Below are positions 12,115-18,905 of a stretch of DNA of 18,905 nt, in pieces. Every line of letters begins with the position of its first letter. The stretch's first letter is position 1. Position numbers and translations under genes: made by a program. The DNA is from Kiloniellales bacterium (lineage in GTDB: Bacteria; Pseudomonadota; Alphaproteobacteria; Kiloniellales; JAKSDN01), in contig JAKSDN010000996.1 of assembly GCA_022360075.1 (NCBI GenBank), forward strand, positions 1 to 18,905. The letters run 5' to 3'. The notes below the pieces were generated by a model. The model had not been told where the DNA came from and did no database searches. It worked only from the letters and a program-made list of their open reading frames with translations.

Positions 12115-13521
12115 CTAAGCGGCCGCGGCGCGGCGGCCTTGGGCGAGGCTTTCGGCCTTTTCCGCGGCGCGCTGGGCGCTTGCCCGGTCGCCGATCAGGT
12201 CGAAGGCCTTGGCCGTCATCGACCAGTTGAAGGGGCTGGTCGGCTTCTGGTCGGTGCGCTCTGCCGCGACGGCGCGGGCCAGAGGGCCGTCACCGGCGCG
12301 CAGCGCGGCCTCGAGCGTGGTTCGATGGATGACGTCGCGCTGGGCGTGGCTGCCGCCGAAGCGCATGGCCTTGGGCGGCAGGGGCCGCAGCAGTTCGGCG
12401 GCCGAGGCGTAGTCCTCCGCGCCGAAGGCCCGGATCGCCTGGCAGGCCGGCAGACCGACTTCGCGGGTCATCATGACGTTCGTGTCCTTCGCGTCATCGG
12501 CGGCGCGGCGCTCGACGACCTCTATCAGGCGTCCGGCCGCCTCGTTCCGGCCGTCGGCGACGAAGGCCATCATCGCGTGGAAATCGTTGAAGGCGTAGTA
12601 GGCGTCATCGATCATCGCCTCGTAGCTGTCGGCGACCGAGCTCCAGCGATCCCCGACATCGAGGCCCATGAGGTGCATGCGCCATAGCAGCGCGGCGGCG
12701 TCGACGAGCTCGAGCGCGACCTCGCTGTCGGCCGGATGGACGCCCCGATCGTAGATCTCGAGCGCGCGGTCGGTTTCGCCGAGGTCCAGGTGATAGAGCG
12801 CCAGATGCCACCAGTTGTGGAAGGCGAAGCCGTTGTCCTTCGACCAGTCCTCGACGCGGCTGCTGTACCACTCGATGCCGTCGCCGAGCCGCCCTTCCAT
12901 TTCGATGACGTGGCCGACGGCATGGATTGCCCAGGTGTCGCGCGGGTTGAGCTCGACGGCGCGCCGGCCGCTGTCCTCGGCGCGGCGGTAGAGACCCGTC
13001 TCCTCGAGGCCGAAGGCGTGCATGCCGAGGAGGTAGCCATAGCCGGGCATCGAAGGATCCCACTGCGGCAGGACGCTCGCCGGACGGTCGCGCAGGTTCC
13101 AGGCGTGGCCGAGCAAAAAGTCACCCAGGTGGGCGAACTGCAGGGCGCAGATGTCGTGCGGATAGGCGGCCAGATGGCGGCCGTAAAGCGCGAGGGCGCG
13201 CTCGAAGTCGCGCTCGGTCCAGGCTTCCAGCGCGGCGATATGGCCGCGCTCGCGGTCGTTGGCCTTGTCGGCCAGGGCCTTGGCGGCGGCGAGGTTGGTG
13301 AGCATCTCCGCCTCGCCGCCCTTCTCGGAGGACGACAGCATCATCCCGGCGCGAAAGCAGTGCCCCATGATGAACGCGGGGTCGGCTTCCAGCGCCTCGT
13401 CGATGACCGCGAGCGGGTCGTTGAAGTATCCAAGAAACAGCTCGACCGCCTTGTCGAAGCTTTCCACCGAGCTGCGGTTGTCGGACGAGACCTCGACGCC
13501 GCGCGCGTCCTTGAGTGCCAT
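12115..13521 (-). CDS. Tetratricopeptide repeat protein, TTC38-like
   Basis: A 468-residue protein from the ATG at 13521 (MALKDARGVE), with GGAG nine bases upstream. The open frame extends to 13632, but the extra residues are Arg/Ser-rich and shadow-like. The whole length is alpha-helical repeat. TPR-like units show as RAVELNPRDTWAIHAVGHV (about 187-205), HNWWHLALYHLDLGETDRAL (235-254) and similar segments near 100-125 and 330-420. The WWHLALYHLDLG and HAVGHVIEMEGR segments are typical of the TTC38 family found in bacteria and animals, where the molecular role is poorly known. It has no signal peptide, so it is probably cytosolic. It is single, ends in a strong terminator, and has no obvious partner gene beside it. 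Confidence 0.9.
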   Translation of the reverse strand: MALKDARGVEVSSDNRSSVESFDKAVELFLGYFNDPLAVIDEALEADPAFIMGHCFRAGMMLSSSEKGGEAEMLTNLAAAKALADKANDRERGHIAALEAWTERDFERALALYGRHLAAYPHDICALQFAHLGDFLLGHAWNLRDRPASVLPQWDPSMPGYGYLLGMHAFGLEETGLYRRAEDSGRRAVELNPRDTWAIHAVGHVIEMEGRLGDGIEWYSSRVEDWSKDNGFAFHNWWHLALYHLDLGETDRALEIYDRGVHPADSEVALELVDAAALLWRMHLMGLDVGDRWSSVADSYEAMIDDAYYAFNDFHAMMAFVADGRNEAAGRLIEVVERRAADDAKDTNVMMTREVGLPACQAIRAFGAEDYASAAELLRPLPPKAMRFGGSHAQRDVIHRTTLEAALRAGDGPLARAVAAERTDQKPTSPFNWSMTAKAFDLIGDRASAQRAAEKAESLAQGRRAAAA

Positions 13522-13946
13522 AACGCAGTTCTCCGAGTTGGGTTGGTCAGTGCCGGAGCGAGTCCAGGCCCGCCGGCTACGTGAAGGGGCCGCTGCGACG
13601 CAGACGACGCTCGAAGGCCGCCAACTCCTCACGGCTGTTCCGGCGGTGATGGTAGCGTCGTCCCGGCTTTGCGTGAATGGGAGTCAACAAAGTTGCGCGG
13701 CCAAAAATCAGATGCCCAAGCATGAGCCAATCCCTTCCTTGTTTATTGCCGACCAGATCTATGGCCCGGCCGTTTCATCTTCCTTTCGCCGAAGGACACT
13801 GTTCGTTTCAATTGTTATGGGGAGTTGGCAGTGACCTGGCTCGGTCGTGGCCGAACCTGACGATTGGCGGTTGTCGCTGCGCGGCGAATCTGGAATGGTT
13901 CCAGTGCGCATGGGGCGTGGACTGCGGAACAGGCATTGGGGGTAGC
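13522..13946. other. Divergent intergenic gap before the small RHH-like gene
   Basis: 425 bases between the TPR gene start and the 62-residue gene start. The open frame from 13677 is continuous with the small gene, but its upstream part has no family-like content or ribosome site. It contains the short dyad at 13890-13904. Promoters for both genes should be here, but none is clear. Confidence 0.5.
13890..13904. promoter_or_regulatory. Short dyad upstream of the RHH-like gene
   Basis: CTGGAA-tgg-TTCCAG is a perfect 6-bp inverted repeat with a three-base spacer, 42 bases before the start at 13947. Ribbon-helix-helix proteins often bind such dyads upstream of their own gene. That link is inference. 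Confidence 0.35.
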
Positions 13947-14135
13947 ATGGCTGGCGACAAGGTCACGGTTCAGTTCGAGATCAACGACGACGCGGGAGAA
14001 ATGCTCGACAAGATCGTCGCGCAATTCGGACTGCCCGACCGATCGAAAGCGGTGCGAATCCTGCTCGACTACGTCGCCGAGGACGGCGATTGGGACGAGA
14101 TCTTCGGCGAGGTTCGCTGTCGCCGCTGCGGCTGA
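13947..14135 (+). CDS. 62-residue ribbon-helix-helix-like protein with C-terminal CxxC
   Basis: The ATG at 13947 has a GGGGG ribosome site five bases upstream. The layout is a short strand (DKVTVQFEIND), a helix (AGEMLDKIVAQFGL) and a second helix (DRSKAVRILLDYVAE). This is the usual strand-helix-helix order of an Arc/MetJ-type DNA-binding fold. A polar segment and a terminal CRRCG (Cys58, Cys61) follow. RHH proteins are usually dimeric repressors. The terminal cysteine pair could bind metal between subunits or sense redox, which is inference. I recall small proteins with this shape and a terminal CxxC in related bacteria. No toxin gene is adjacent, so an antitoxin role is unsupported. Confidence 0.65.
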   Translation: MAGDKVTVQFEINDDAGEMLDKIVAQFGLPDRSKAVRILLDYVAEDGDWDEIFGEVRCRRCG

Positions 14136-14277
14136 ACGCGCCGGTCGCGCTCAGACCCCCTTGAAGTTCACGTCGCCTTCGAGGCACACGGTTTCAGACG
14201 CGGCGCGGCTGCGAGACCCTATGCCGTGGATCGCTGATGCTGACCCTTACGGCTCCGTGCGTGCTGTGCCCCGTCGC

Positions 14278-14306
14278 CCTCATGCTGAGCTTGTCGAAGC
14301 GTGAGG
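14278..14306 (+). repeat. 29-base dispersed repeat, family 2, copy C
   Basis: It begins CCTCATGCTGAGCTTG and ends TCGAAGCGTGAGG, in the same orientation as copy A, with two mismatches to it. Unlike copies A and B it has no inverted partner nearby. Confidence 0.75.
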
Positions 14307-14437
14307 AGGAGGGGGCGTTCCGAACAGCAGAATGGGGACGTTTGAGCGCTATACAAAAGTCAAGATCGTTGACCCCCGGCACTAGACAGGTCATTTCAGC
14401 CGCGAATTCCGCCGACCGCGGATGCGGTAACGATCTT

Positions 14438-14460
14438 GCGCGCTCCGGCTCGCGGCGCGC
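14438..14460 (-). terminator. GC hairpin right after the MepK-like gene
   Basis: Arms GCGCGC (14438-14443 and 14455-14460) flank an eleven-base loop, starting four bases past the stop of the minus-strand gene. There is no T-run after it (AAGATCG), so it is a weak terminator candidate. Confidence 0.35.
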
Positions 14461-14463
14461 GCT

Positions 14464-15018
14464 CTACCAGAAGCGCACGCGGCCCACGTCGACGTGGATG
14501 AAGCCGGATTTGCGATAAATCCCGACGCCGCCGCTCTTCAGGTCGATCGCGGCCTGGCGCAGGTGTTCGAGCTTGCGGCCCGGCAAGGCGACGTCGATGG
14601 CCATGCCGCGCATGTGCAGGCTCTTCTTGGCCACGCCGTTGCTCTTCTGCCTGAGCTTGGCGTTGGTCTTGGGCGAGCGATAGCCGGAGATCACGTGGAA
14701 GGGCTCGCGCGAGTCCATCGCCGCGTGCAGGTCGTGCAGAAGGTCGAGCAGGTCGCGGTTCATGGGGGCGACTTCGTCGGTCCGCCAATCGCGCAGGATC
14801 ACGTCGATCTCCTGAAGCGCGGGGTCGATGTAGCGGCCCTCGGCCCAGTAGACCCGCGACAGCTTCTCGCCGGTGTGGATGTTGTAGAAGCTGAGCTGGC
14901 GCTCCGGCGCGACCGCGGCCTGGGCCGCCTTCGCCAAAGGTGAGAGCATGAGGAGGGCCGGCGCACCCAGAGCCAGGAGTCGCCGGCGGGTCAGAGACGG
15001 GTCCGTCTTGCGCAGCAT
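14464..15018 (-). CDS. DUF882/M15-type murein endopeptidase, YcbK/MepK-like
   Basis: A 184-residue exported protein. The N-terminus LTRRRLLALGAPALLML is a twin-arginine-type signal, and the mature part starts near residue 35. The M15/DUF882 zinc site is visible: His135 and Asp142 (SLHMRGMAIDVAL) and His175 (SGFIHVDVG). They are preceded by the family segment HVISGYRSPKTNAKLRQKS (residues 108-126). The E. coli homologue YcbK (MepK) is a periplasmic endopeptidase that cuts mDAP-mDAP (3-3) cross-links. The same role is likely here, since the gene follows a YcbB-type L,D-transpeptidase on the same strand, as ycbB and ycbK do in E. coli. 193 bases separate the two, with a perfect palindrome inside, so it may also have its own promoter. 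A GGGGGAT lies ahead of the ATG. Confidence 0.9.
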   Translation of the reverse strand: MLRKTDPSLTRRRLLALGAPALLMLSPLAKAAQAAVAPERQLSFYNIHTGEKLSRVYWAEGRYIDPALQEIDVILRDWRTDEVAPMNRDLLDLLHDLHAAMDSREPFHVISGYRSPKTNAKLRQKSNGVAKKSLHMRGMAIDVALPGRKLEHLRQAAIDLKSGGVGIYRKSGFIHVDVGRVRFW

Positions 15019-15142
15019 CGTCGTTGGATCCCCCGCGATGGTCGCCTGCGCACCGAACCGACCTCCCCCAGATCGGACAGCGCGCGTTTCACGTCACTCG
15101 CCGGGCGCGTCCGGCAGACTCCCTTGGCCGGTCGCACTGGCG

Positions 15143-15169
15143 GTTAAGAATATTCTTAACACTCTTAAC
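15143..15169. promoter_or_regulatory. Perfect 18-bp palindrome with a third half-site, upstream of the MepK-like gene
   Basis: GTTAAGAATATTCTTAAC at 15143-15160 is perfectly self-complementary. A further CTTAAC follows at 15164-15169, repeating the half-site at 15155-15160. It lies in an AT-rich patch 125 bases before the MepK-like start. It resembles a CtrA box (TTAA-N7-TTAA) but with eight bases between the TTAA blocks. It is a likely binding site for a dimeric regulator or a promoter element. Confidence 0.5.
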
Positions 15170-15211
15170 GCTTCGTTGCAGCCTTTAGATTCAAGGAGAT
15201 CGCGGAAAAAC

Positions 15212-16879
15212 TCAGCGGCCGAGGTCGCCCGTGACGTTGGCGCGCGCGAGCGCCTTTTGCAGCCGCTCGTCACGGCCGTAGATGTCGTCGCGGAAGTGCA
15301 CGCTGCCGTCCTTGTTGACCCAGGCGGTCAGGTAGGTGAGGTGCACCGGCAGCGCCGCCTCGAGGCGCACGATCTTGCGCTGCTTGCTGTCGATGGCCGA
15401 CAGGATCTTCTCCTGGCTCCAGCCGTCCGAGCCATCGAGGACGACGGCCGCCAGACCCGGCGGATCCTGCACGCGGATACAGCCGTGGCTGAAGCTGCGC
15501 ACGGTCCGGCTGAACAGGCTGCGCGCCGGCGTGTCGTGCAGATAGACGTTGAACTGGTTGGGAAACATGAACTTGATGCGGCCGAGCGCGTTGCCGTCGC
15601 CGGGGTCCTGGCGGAACTTGTAGCTCAGGCTTGCCTTCGAGATGCCACCCCAGTCGATGCCTAGCGGATCGAGCTTGCTGGCGCTGCCGCTCCAATCGCT
15701 CAGCACCGTGAAGTTCTTCTGCGCCAGATAGCCGACGTCCTTCTGCACGGCCGGCAAAATCTCGTTGCGCGCGATGCTGGGCGGCACGTGCCAGTAGGGA
15801 TTGATGACCAGATAGGTCATCTCGCCGCTGAACACCGGGGTACGGTGATAGGGCTTGCCGACCACCACGCGCGTGTCGAAGACCGTCTTGAGGCCGTCGA
15901 CCAGCTTCAGCTCGAAATCGGCCAGGTTGACGAAGATGTAGCGCTCGCCCAGGTCGTCCGGCATCCAGCGCCGCCGCTCCATGTTCAGCAGCATCTGGTC
16001 GATGCGGGCCTCGACCGGCACGTTGAGCGCGGCGCGGGTCATTTTGCCGACGGCGCCGTCGACGTCCAGGCCGTGCCGGGCCTGGAAGCGTTTCACGGCG
16101 GCCTCGAGATCCGGGTCGAAGAGGTCGGGATCGTCGCTCTCGCCCTCGAGGTCGCCCGATTCGCGCAGGCGTTGACGCAGGAGGGCGACCTGCGGGTCGC
16201 GCATCTCCGGCTTCAGGGTCTCGCCCTCCGGCAGGCGGGACCAGCCGCCGCGCGCCGCGAGCGCGCGGTGTTCGGCCAACGACCACTTCAGCCTCTTGTA
16301 GTTGGTGCTCTGCGGCGCCAGCTCCGCGAGGAAGCGCTCCAGATCGCTGGTCGAAGCGGCCTCCGACAGCAGGTCCAAGGACTTGACCGGATCGGGATAG
16401 ATGAAGACCTCCGAGTCGACCTTGTTGGGCTGGACGCGCCCGGCCGAGATGTCGCGCCCGTAGTGAACCAGCGAGCGGCTCATCATGAAGTCCAGGGCGG
16501 CGAGCGACTCCGCGCCCGTGGCACTGTCGCGGCCGCCTTCTATCTGCTCGACGGCGTAGTTCTCCGGCAGCAGGCCGTCAGCCGAGGTGTCTGACAGAAT
16601 CTGGATCAGGAGACCGCCTTGTTCGGTAACGCCGGTCCCGTCCAACCAGGCCGGCTGGAATTCCCGGCCCTCGTAAAACTGCCTGAGTGCGAGCAGCTCC
16701 TGGCGCTCGTCGGCCGAGCGGGGGCTGGAGGACTGATCGTCGAGATGAAGCTCCAGCTCGCCGACGATGTCCTCGAAGCTGGTTGCCTGCGTCGCCGCGA
16801 CGGGAAAGCAGAGGCCGCAAAGAAGAACGGCGGCAGCCAAGCCCGCGCGCCGTTCGATCGAAGCACGAAATATCGTCAT
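15212..16879 (-). CDS. Murein L,D-transpeptidase, YcbB/LdtD-like
   Basis: A 555-residue periplasmic protein. A signal peptide covers about residues 1-33 (LAAAVLLCGLCFPVAATQA). The YcbB-type scaffold domain spans about 57-200, a peptidoglycan-binding domain about 226-286 (VALLRQRLRESG, AVKRFQARHGLDVDGAVG), and the YkuD catalytic domain about 313-490. The catalytic motif is SHGCIRV with His465 and Cys467, preceded by His448 in VYLHDTP. It makes 3-3 mDAP-mDAP cross-links in peptidoglycan and, in E. coli, supports wall repair under envelope stress and beta-lactam tolerance. The length and three-part layout are normal for the family. An AGGAAATCA lies directly before the ATG. A TATACT about 60 bases upstream on the minus strand could be a -10 box, but its -35 is poor. 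The gene pairs with the MepK-like endopeptidase downstream. Confidence 0.95.
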   Translation of the reverse strand: MTIFRASIERRAGLAAAVLLCGLCFPVAATQATSFEDIVGELELHLDDQSSSPRSADERQELLALRQFYEGREFQPAWLDGTGVTEQGGLLIQILSDTSADGLLPENYAVEQIEGGRDSATGAESLAALDFMMSRSLVHYGRDISAGRVQPNKVDSEVFIYPDPVKSLDLLSEAASTSDLERFLAELAPQSTNYKRLKWSLAEHRALAARGGWSRLPEGETLKPEMRDPQVALLRQRLRESGDLEGESDDPDLFDPDLEAAVKRFQARHGLDVDGAVGKMTRAALNVPVEARIDQMLLNMERRRWMPDDLGERYIFVNLADFELKLVDGLKTVFDTRVVVGKPYHRTPVFSGEMTYLVINPYWHVPPSIARNEILPAVQKDVGYLAQKNFTVLSDWSGSASKLDPLGIDWGGISKASLSYKFRQDPGDGNALGRIKFMFPNQFNVYLHDTPARSLFSRTVRSFSHGCIRVQDPPGLAAVVLDGSDGWSQEKILSAIDSKQRKIVRLEAALPVHLTYLTAWVNKDGSVHFRDDIYGRDERLQKALARANVTGDLGR

Positions 16880-17135
16880 TGATTTCCTAGTCCCCCAATA
16901 AAGCCTCGGCGAGCCCTCTTCTCCCGAGTCAGCCCGCAGTATAGGACGTGACGGTGACAGTTCCGAGCCGCTTGGCCTGAAGGGCGAAGGGCCTCCGCGC
17001 GGGCCCCAACGCCCATGCCTTCGCGACGCCGCGGTGGTCGGAACTACCTAAGACCAAGGAGAAAACTCGGCTTTCATTCCTGGAGCGCTTCAGTCATATT
17101 GAGCTAGACAGGGGAAGTTTATAAGGAACATTGTC

Positions 17136-18905
17136 ATGGCGACTTCCGGCTCGGGACGCGAAGTCTTCCATTTCGTGATGATCAAGCCGACTCACTATCA
17201 TGAGGACGGCTACCCGATCATGTGGCTGCGCGCGGCGACGCCCTCGAACACCTTGGCCGTGATCAACGCGCTGGCGCTCGAGGCGAAGCGCGATCAGGTG
17301 CTCGGTCCGGACGTCGATCTGAGGCTGCATACCTACGACGAGACCAACCAGCGCATCCCGCTGAAGAAGATCATCCGCATGATTCAGCGGAACGGCGGCA
17401 AGGGGCTGGTCGGCCTGCTCGGTGTGCAGTCGAACCAGTTTCCCCGCACCATGGATCTCGCCCGCCCGTTGCGCGAGGCCGGCATCCAGGTCTCGATCGG
17501 CGGCTTTCACGTCTCCGGCTGCCTGTCCATGCTCAAGGAGATCCCGGCCGACATCCAGGAGGCGCTGGACATCGGCTGCTCGATCTTCGCCGGCGAGGCC
17601 GAGGAAGGCCGGCTCGGCCTGATGCTGAAGGACGCCTACGCGGGCGCCCTCAAGCCGATCTACAACTACATGGACGACCTGCCGAACATCGAGGGTGCGC
17701 CGACGCCCTTCCTGCCGGCCCAGCATCTCAAGCGCACCGCGGGCTCGCACTCCTCCTTCGACTGCGGCCGCGGCTGCCCCTTCCAGTGCTCCTTCTGCAC
17801 CATCATCAACGTGCAGGGCCGCAAGTCGCGCTCGCGCTCGCCCGACGACATCGAGCGGCTGATCCGCGAGAACTACAAGCAGGGCGTCAACCGCTTCGTC
17901 CTGACCGACGACAACTTCGCCCGCAACAAGATCTGGGAGCCGATCCTCGACCGCATCATCTATCTGCGCGAGGAAGAGGGCTTCAATCTGAAGTTCTTCG
18001 TGCAGGTCGACACGCTCTGCCACCGCATCCCCAACTTCATCGAGAAGTGCGGGCGCGCCGGGGTGAAGCGGGTCTACGTCGGCCTGGAGAACATCAATCC
18101 CGACAATCTGGGCGTGGTGAAGAAGAAGCAGAACCGGATCGTCGAGTACCGGGCCATGCTGCAGGCCTGGAAGGAGATCGGCGCGACGATCTACGTCGGC
18201 TACATCATCGGCTTCCCCAACGACACGCCCGAGCGCATCTTGCGCGACATCGAGATCGTCAAGAGCGAGCTGCCGGTCGACCTCATGGAGATCATGATGT
18301 TGACGCCGCTGCCGGGCTCCGAAGACCACAAGGTGCTGCACGAAAAGGGGATCTGGATGGATCCCGACATGAACAAATACGATCTCTACCACGTCACGGT
18401 CGAGCACCCCCTGATGAGCAAGGAGGCCTACGAGGCGGCCTATTGGGCGGCCTGGGAGTCCTTCTATTCGGCCGAGCACATGGAAACCATCATGCGCCGC
18501 AACGCGGCCTATGGCATCAGCGTGGGCAACACGCTGTTCCTGCTGATGTGGTTCTATGCCTCGGCGACCATCGAGAAGGTGCATCCGGTCGAAAGCGGCT
18601 ACTTCCGCCTTAAGTATCGCACCGAGCGGCGCTCGGATATGCCGCGCGAGCACCCGCTCGTGTTCTATCCGAAGTACGCCGCCGAGATCGTCTGGAAGCA
18701 CATCCAGCTCTTCGCCTGCGTCCTGCGCATGAACAAGGGCCGCCGCAAGATCAAGCGCGACCCGAACGCCAAGGCCTACAGCGACCTGGCGATCACGCCG
18801 CCGAACGAGGAGGAGCTCGACGAGCTCGATCTCTTCCACGACACCATGGGCGGCGAAGCGGCGGTCGAGAAAAAGCGCAAGCAGGACGAGGCCCGCGCCG
18901 CGGTC
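17136..18905 (+). CDS. B12-binding-type radical SAM protein, 3' end cut off
   Basis: The ATG at 17136 has AAGGAA six to eight bases upstream. 590 codons are open to the window edge with no stop, so the C-terminus is missing. The N-terminal part, to about residue 165, has the layout of a cobalamin-binding domain of class B radical SAM enzymes (KGLVGLLGVQSNQFPRT, REAGIQVSIGGFHVSG, IFAGEAEEG). The radical SAM core starts at residue 207 with SFDCGRGCPFQCSFCTII. The CX3CX2C cluster ligands are Cys214, Cys218 and Cys221, with an extra Cys210. Later segments are DDNFARNK, VYVGLENINPDNL, YIIGFPNDTPE and MLTPLPGSEDH, normal for the fold. Such enzymes include methyltransferases and ring-forming enzymes of lipid, pigment and cofactor synthesis. 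I cannot name the substrate. Past about residue 400 there is an added helical domain with a charged tail (EELDELDLFHD). Confidence 0.9.
   Translation, partial: MATSGSGREVFHFVMIKPTHYHEDGYPIMWLRAATPSNTLAVINALALEAKRDQVLGPDVDLRLHTYDETNQRIPLKKIIRMIQRNGGKGLVGLLGVQSNQFPRTMDLARPLREAGIQVSIGGFHVSGCLSMLKEIPADIQEALDIGCSIFAGEAEEGRLGLMLKDAYAGALKPIYNYMDDLPNIEGAPTPFLPAQHLKRTAGSHSSFDCGRGCPFQCSFCTIINVQGRKSRSRSPDDIERLIRENYKQGVNRFVLTDDNFARNKIWEPILDRIIYLREEEGFNLKFFVQVDTLCHRIPNFIEKCGRAGVKRVYVGLENINPDNLGVVKKKQNRIVEYRAMLQAWKEIGATIYVGYIIGFPNDTPERILRDIEIVKSELPVDLMEIMMLTPLPGSEDHKVLHEKGIWMDPDMNKYDLYHVTVEHPLMSKEAYEAAYWAAWESFYSAEHMETIMRRNAAYGISVGNTLFLLMWFYASATIEKVHPVESGYFRLKYRTERRSDMPREHPLVFYPKYAAEIVWKHIQLFACVLRMNKGRRKIKRDPNAKAYSDLAITPPNEEELDELDLFHDTMGGEAAVEKKRKQDEARAAV

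Larger units (their letters stand above)
14136..14463. other. Intergenic gap with a repeat and a terminator-like hairpin
   Basis: 328 bases without a convincing gene, between the ends of the RHH-like gene and the MepK-like gene. It holds repeat copy C (14278-14306) and a GC hairpin at 14438-14460. I see nothing else in it. Confidence 0.6.

Noticed and set aside
15143..15169. CtrA box assignment for the TTAA palindrome
   Set aside because: The blocks are eight and five bases apart, not seven, so I kept it as an unassigned palindrome and did not call it CtrA.
17222..18613. 463-codon plus-strand frame
   Set aside because: It overlaps the radical SAM gene in another frame and is dominated by Arg, Ala and Pro; the radical SAM frame has clear motifs.
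17094..18839. 581-codon open frame on the minus strand
   Set aside because: It is antisense to the radical SAM gene, its composition (Val, Asp, Arg, His runs) is typical of a high-GC shadow, and it has no recognisable domain.
1..18905. CRISPR array, tRNA, insertion sequence or prophage
   Set aside because: No regularly spaced direct repeats, cloverleaf-type sequence, transposase, integrase or phage structural motif was seen on either strand.

Overview
This window reads as ordinary chromosome from a high-GC Alphaproteobacterium, probably Rhodospirillales-like. That placement is inferred from the GC-rich codon use, the style of the ferrochelatase and OxyR proteins, and two palindromic intergenic repeat families of a kind common in that class. 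I see no rRNA, tRNA, CRISPR array, phage module, transposase or integrase.

Layout, left to right. The 3' end of an unrecognised gene (1-437) converges on a mandelate racemase/muconate lactonizing family enzyme (450-1652, minus), which diverges from an isochorismatase-family cysteine hydrolase (1756-2355). Next come a secreted PEP-CTERM protein (2729-3571) and a convergent ferrochelatase, hemH (3623-4720, minus). A 459-base gap upstream of hemH carries a long hairpin with a competing alternative hairpin. A polytopic metal-transporter-like membrane protein (5180-6391, minus) is divergent from oxyR (6521-7453) across an AT-rich operator-like region. Three small unrecognised genes follow (7572-8295), then an exported metallo-beta-lactamase-fold hydrolase (8662-9588). 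A HupE/UreJ-type membrane protein (9802-11097) begins inside a palindromic repeat. After it lie a small secreted protein (11240-11530) and a 40-residue ORF with a strong ribosome binding site (11604-11726).

The right part holds a TPR protein of the TTC38 type (12115-13521, minus) with a clear intrinsic terminator at 12011-12044, and a 62-residue ribbon-helix-helix-like protein ending in a CxxC pair (13947-14135). It also holds a murein pair on the minus strand: a YcbB-type L,D-transpeptidase (15212-16879) followed by a DUF882/M15 peptidase of the YcbK/MepK type (14464-15018). The window ends inside a cobalamin-binding-type radical SAM protein (17136-18905).

Likely functional groupings: OxyR with its divergent transporter suggests peroxide response linked to metal (perhaps manganese) handling. 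The L,D-transpeptidase and MepK-like pair mirrors the neighbouring ycbB-ycbK genes of E. coli and would make and cut 3-3 peptidoglycan cross-links. The racemase-family enzyme and the cysteine hydrolase form a possible small catabolic divergon. The most curious non-coding signals are the competing hairpins at 4902-4967, the operator-like repeats between the transporter and oxyR, a perfect 18-bp palindrome upstream of the MepK-like gene, and the repeat that supplies a start codon at 9802. I found no convincing new multi-gene system.
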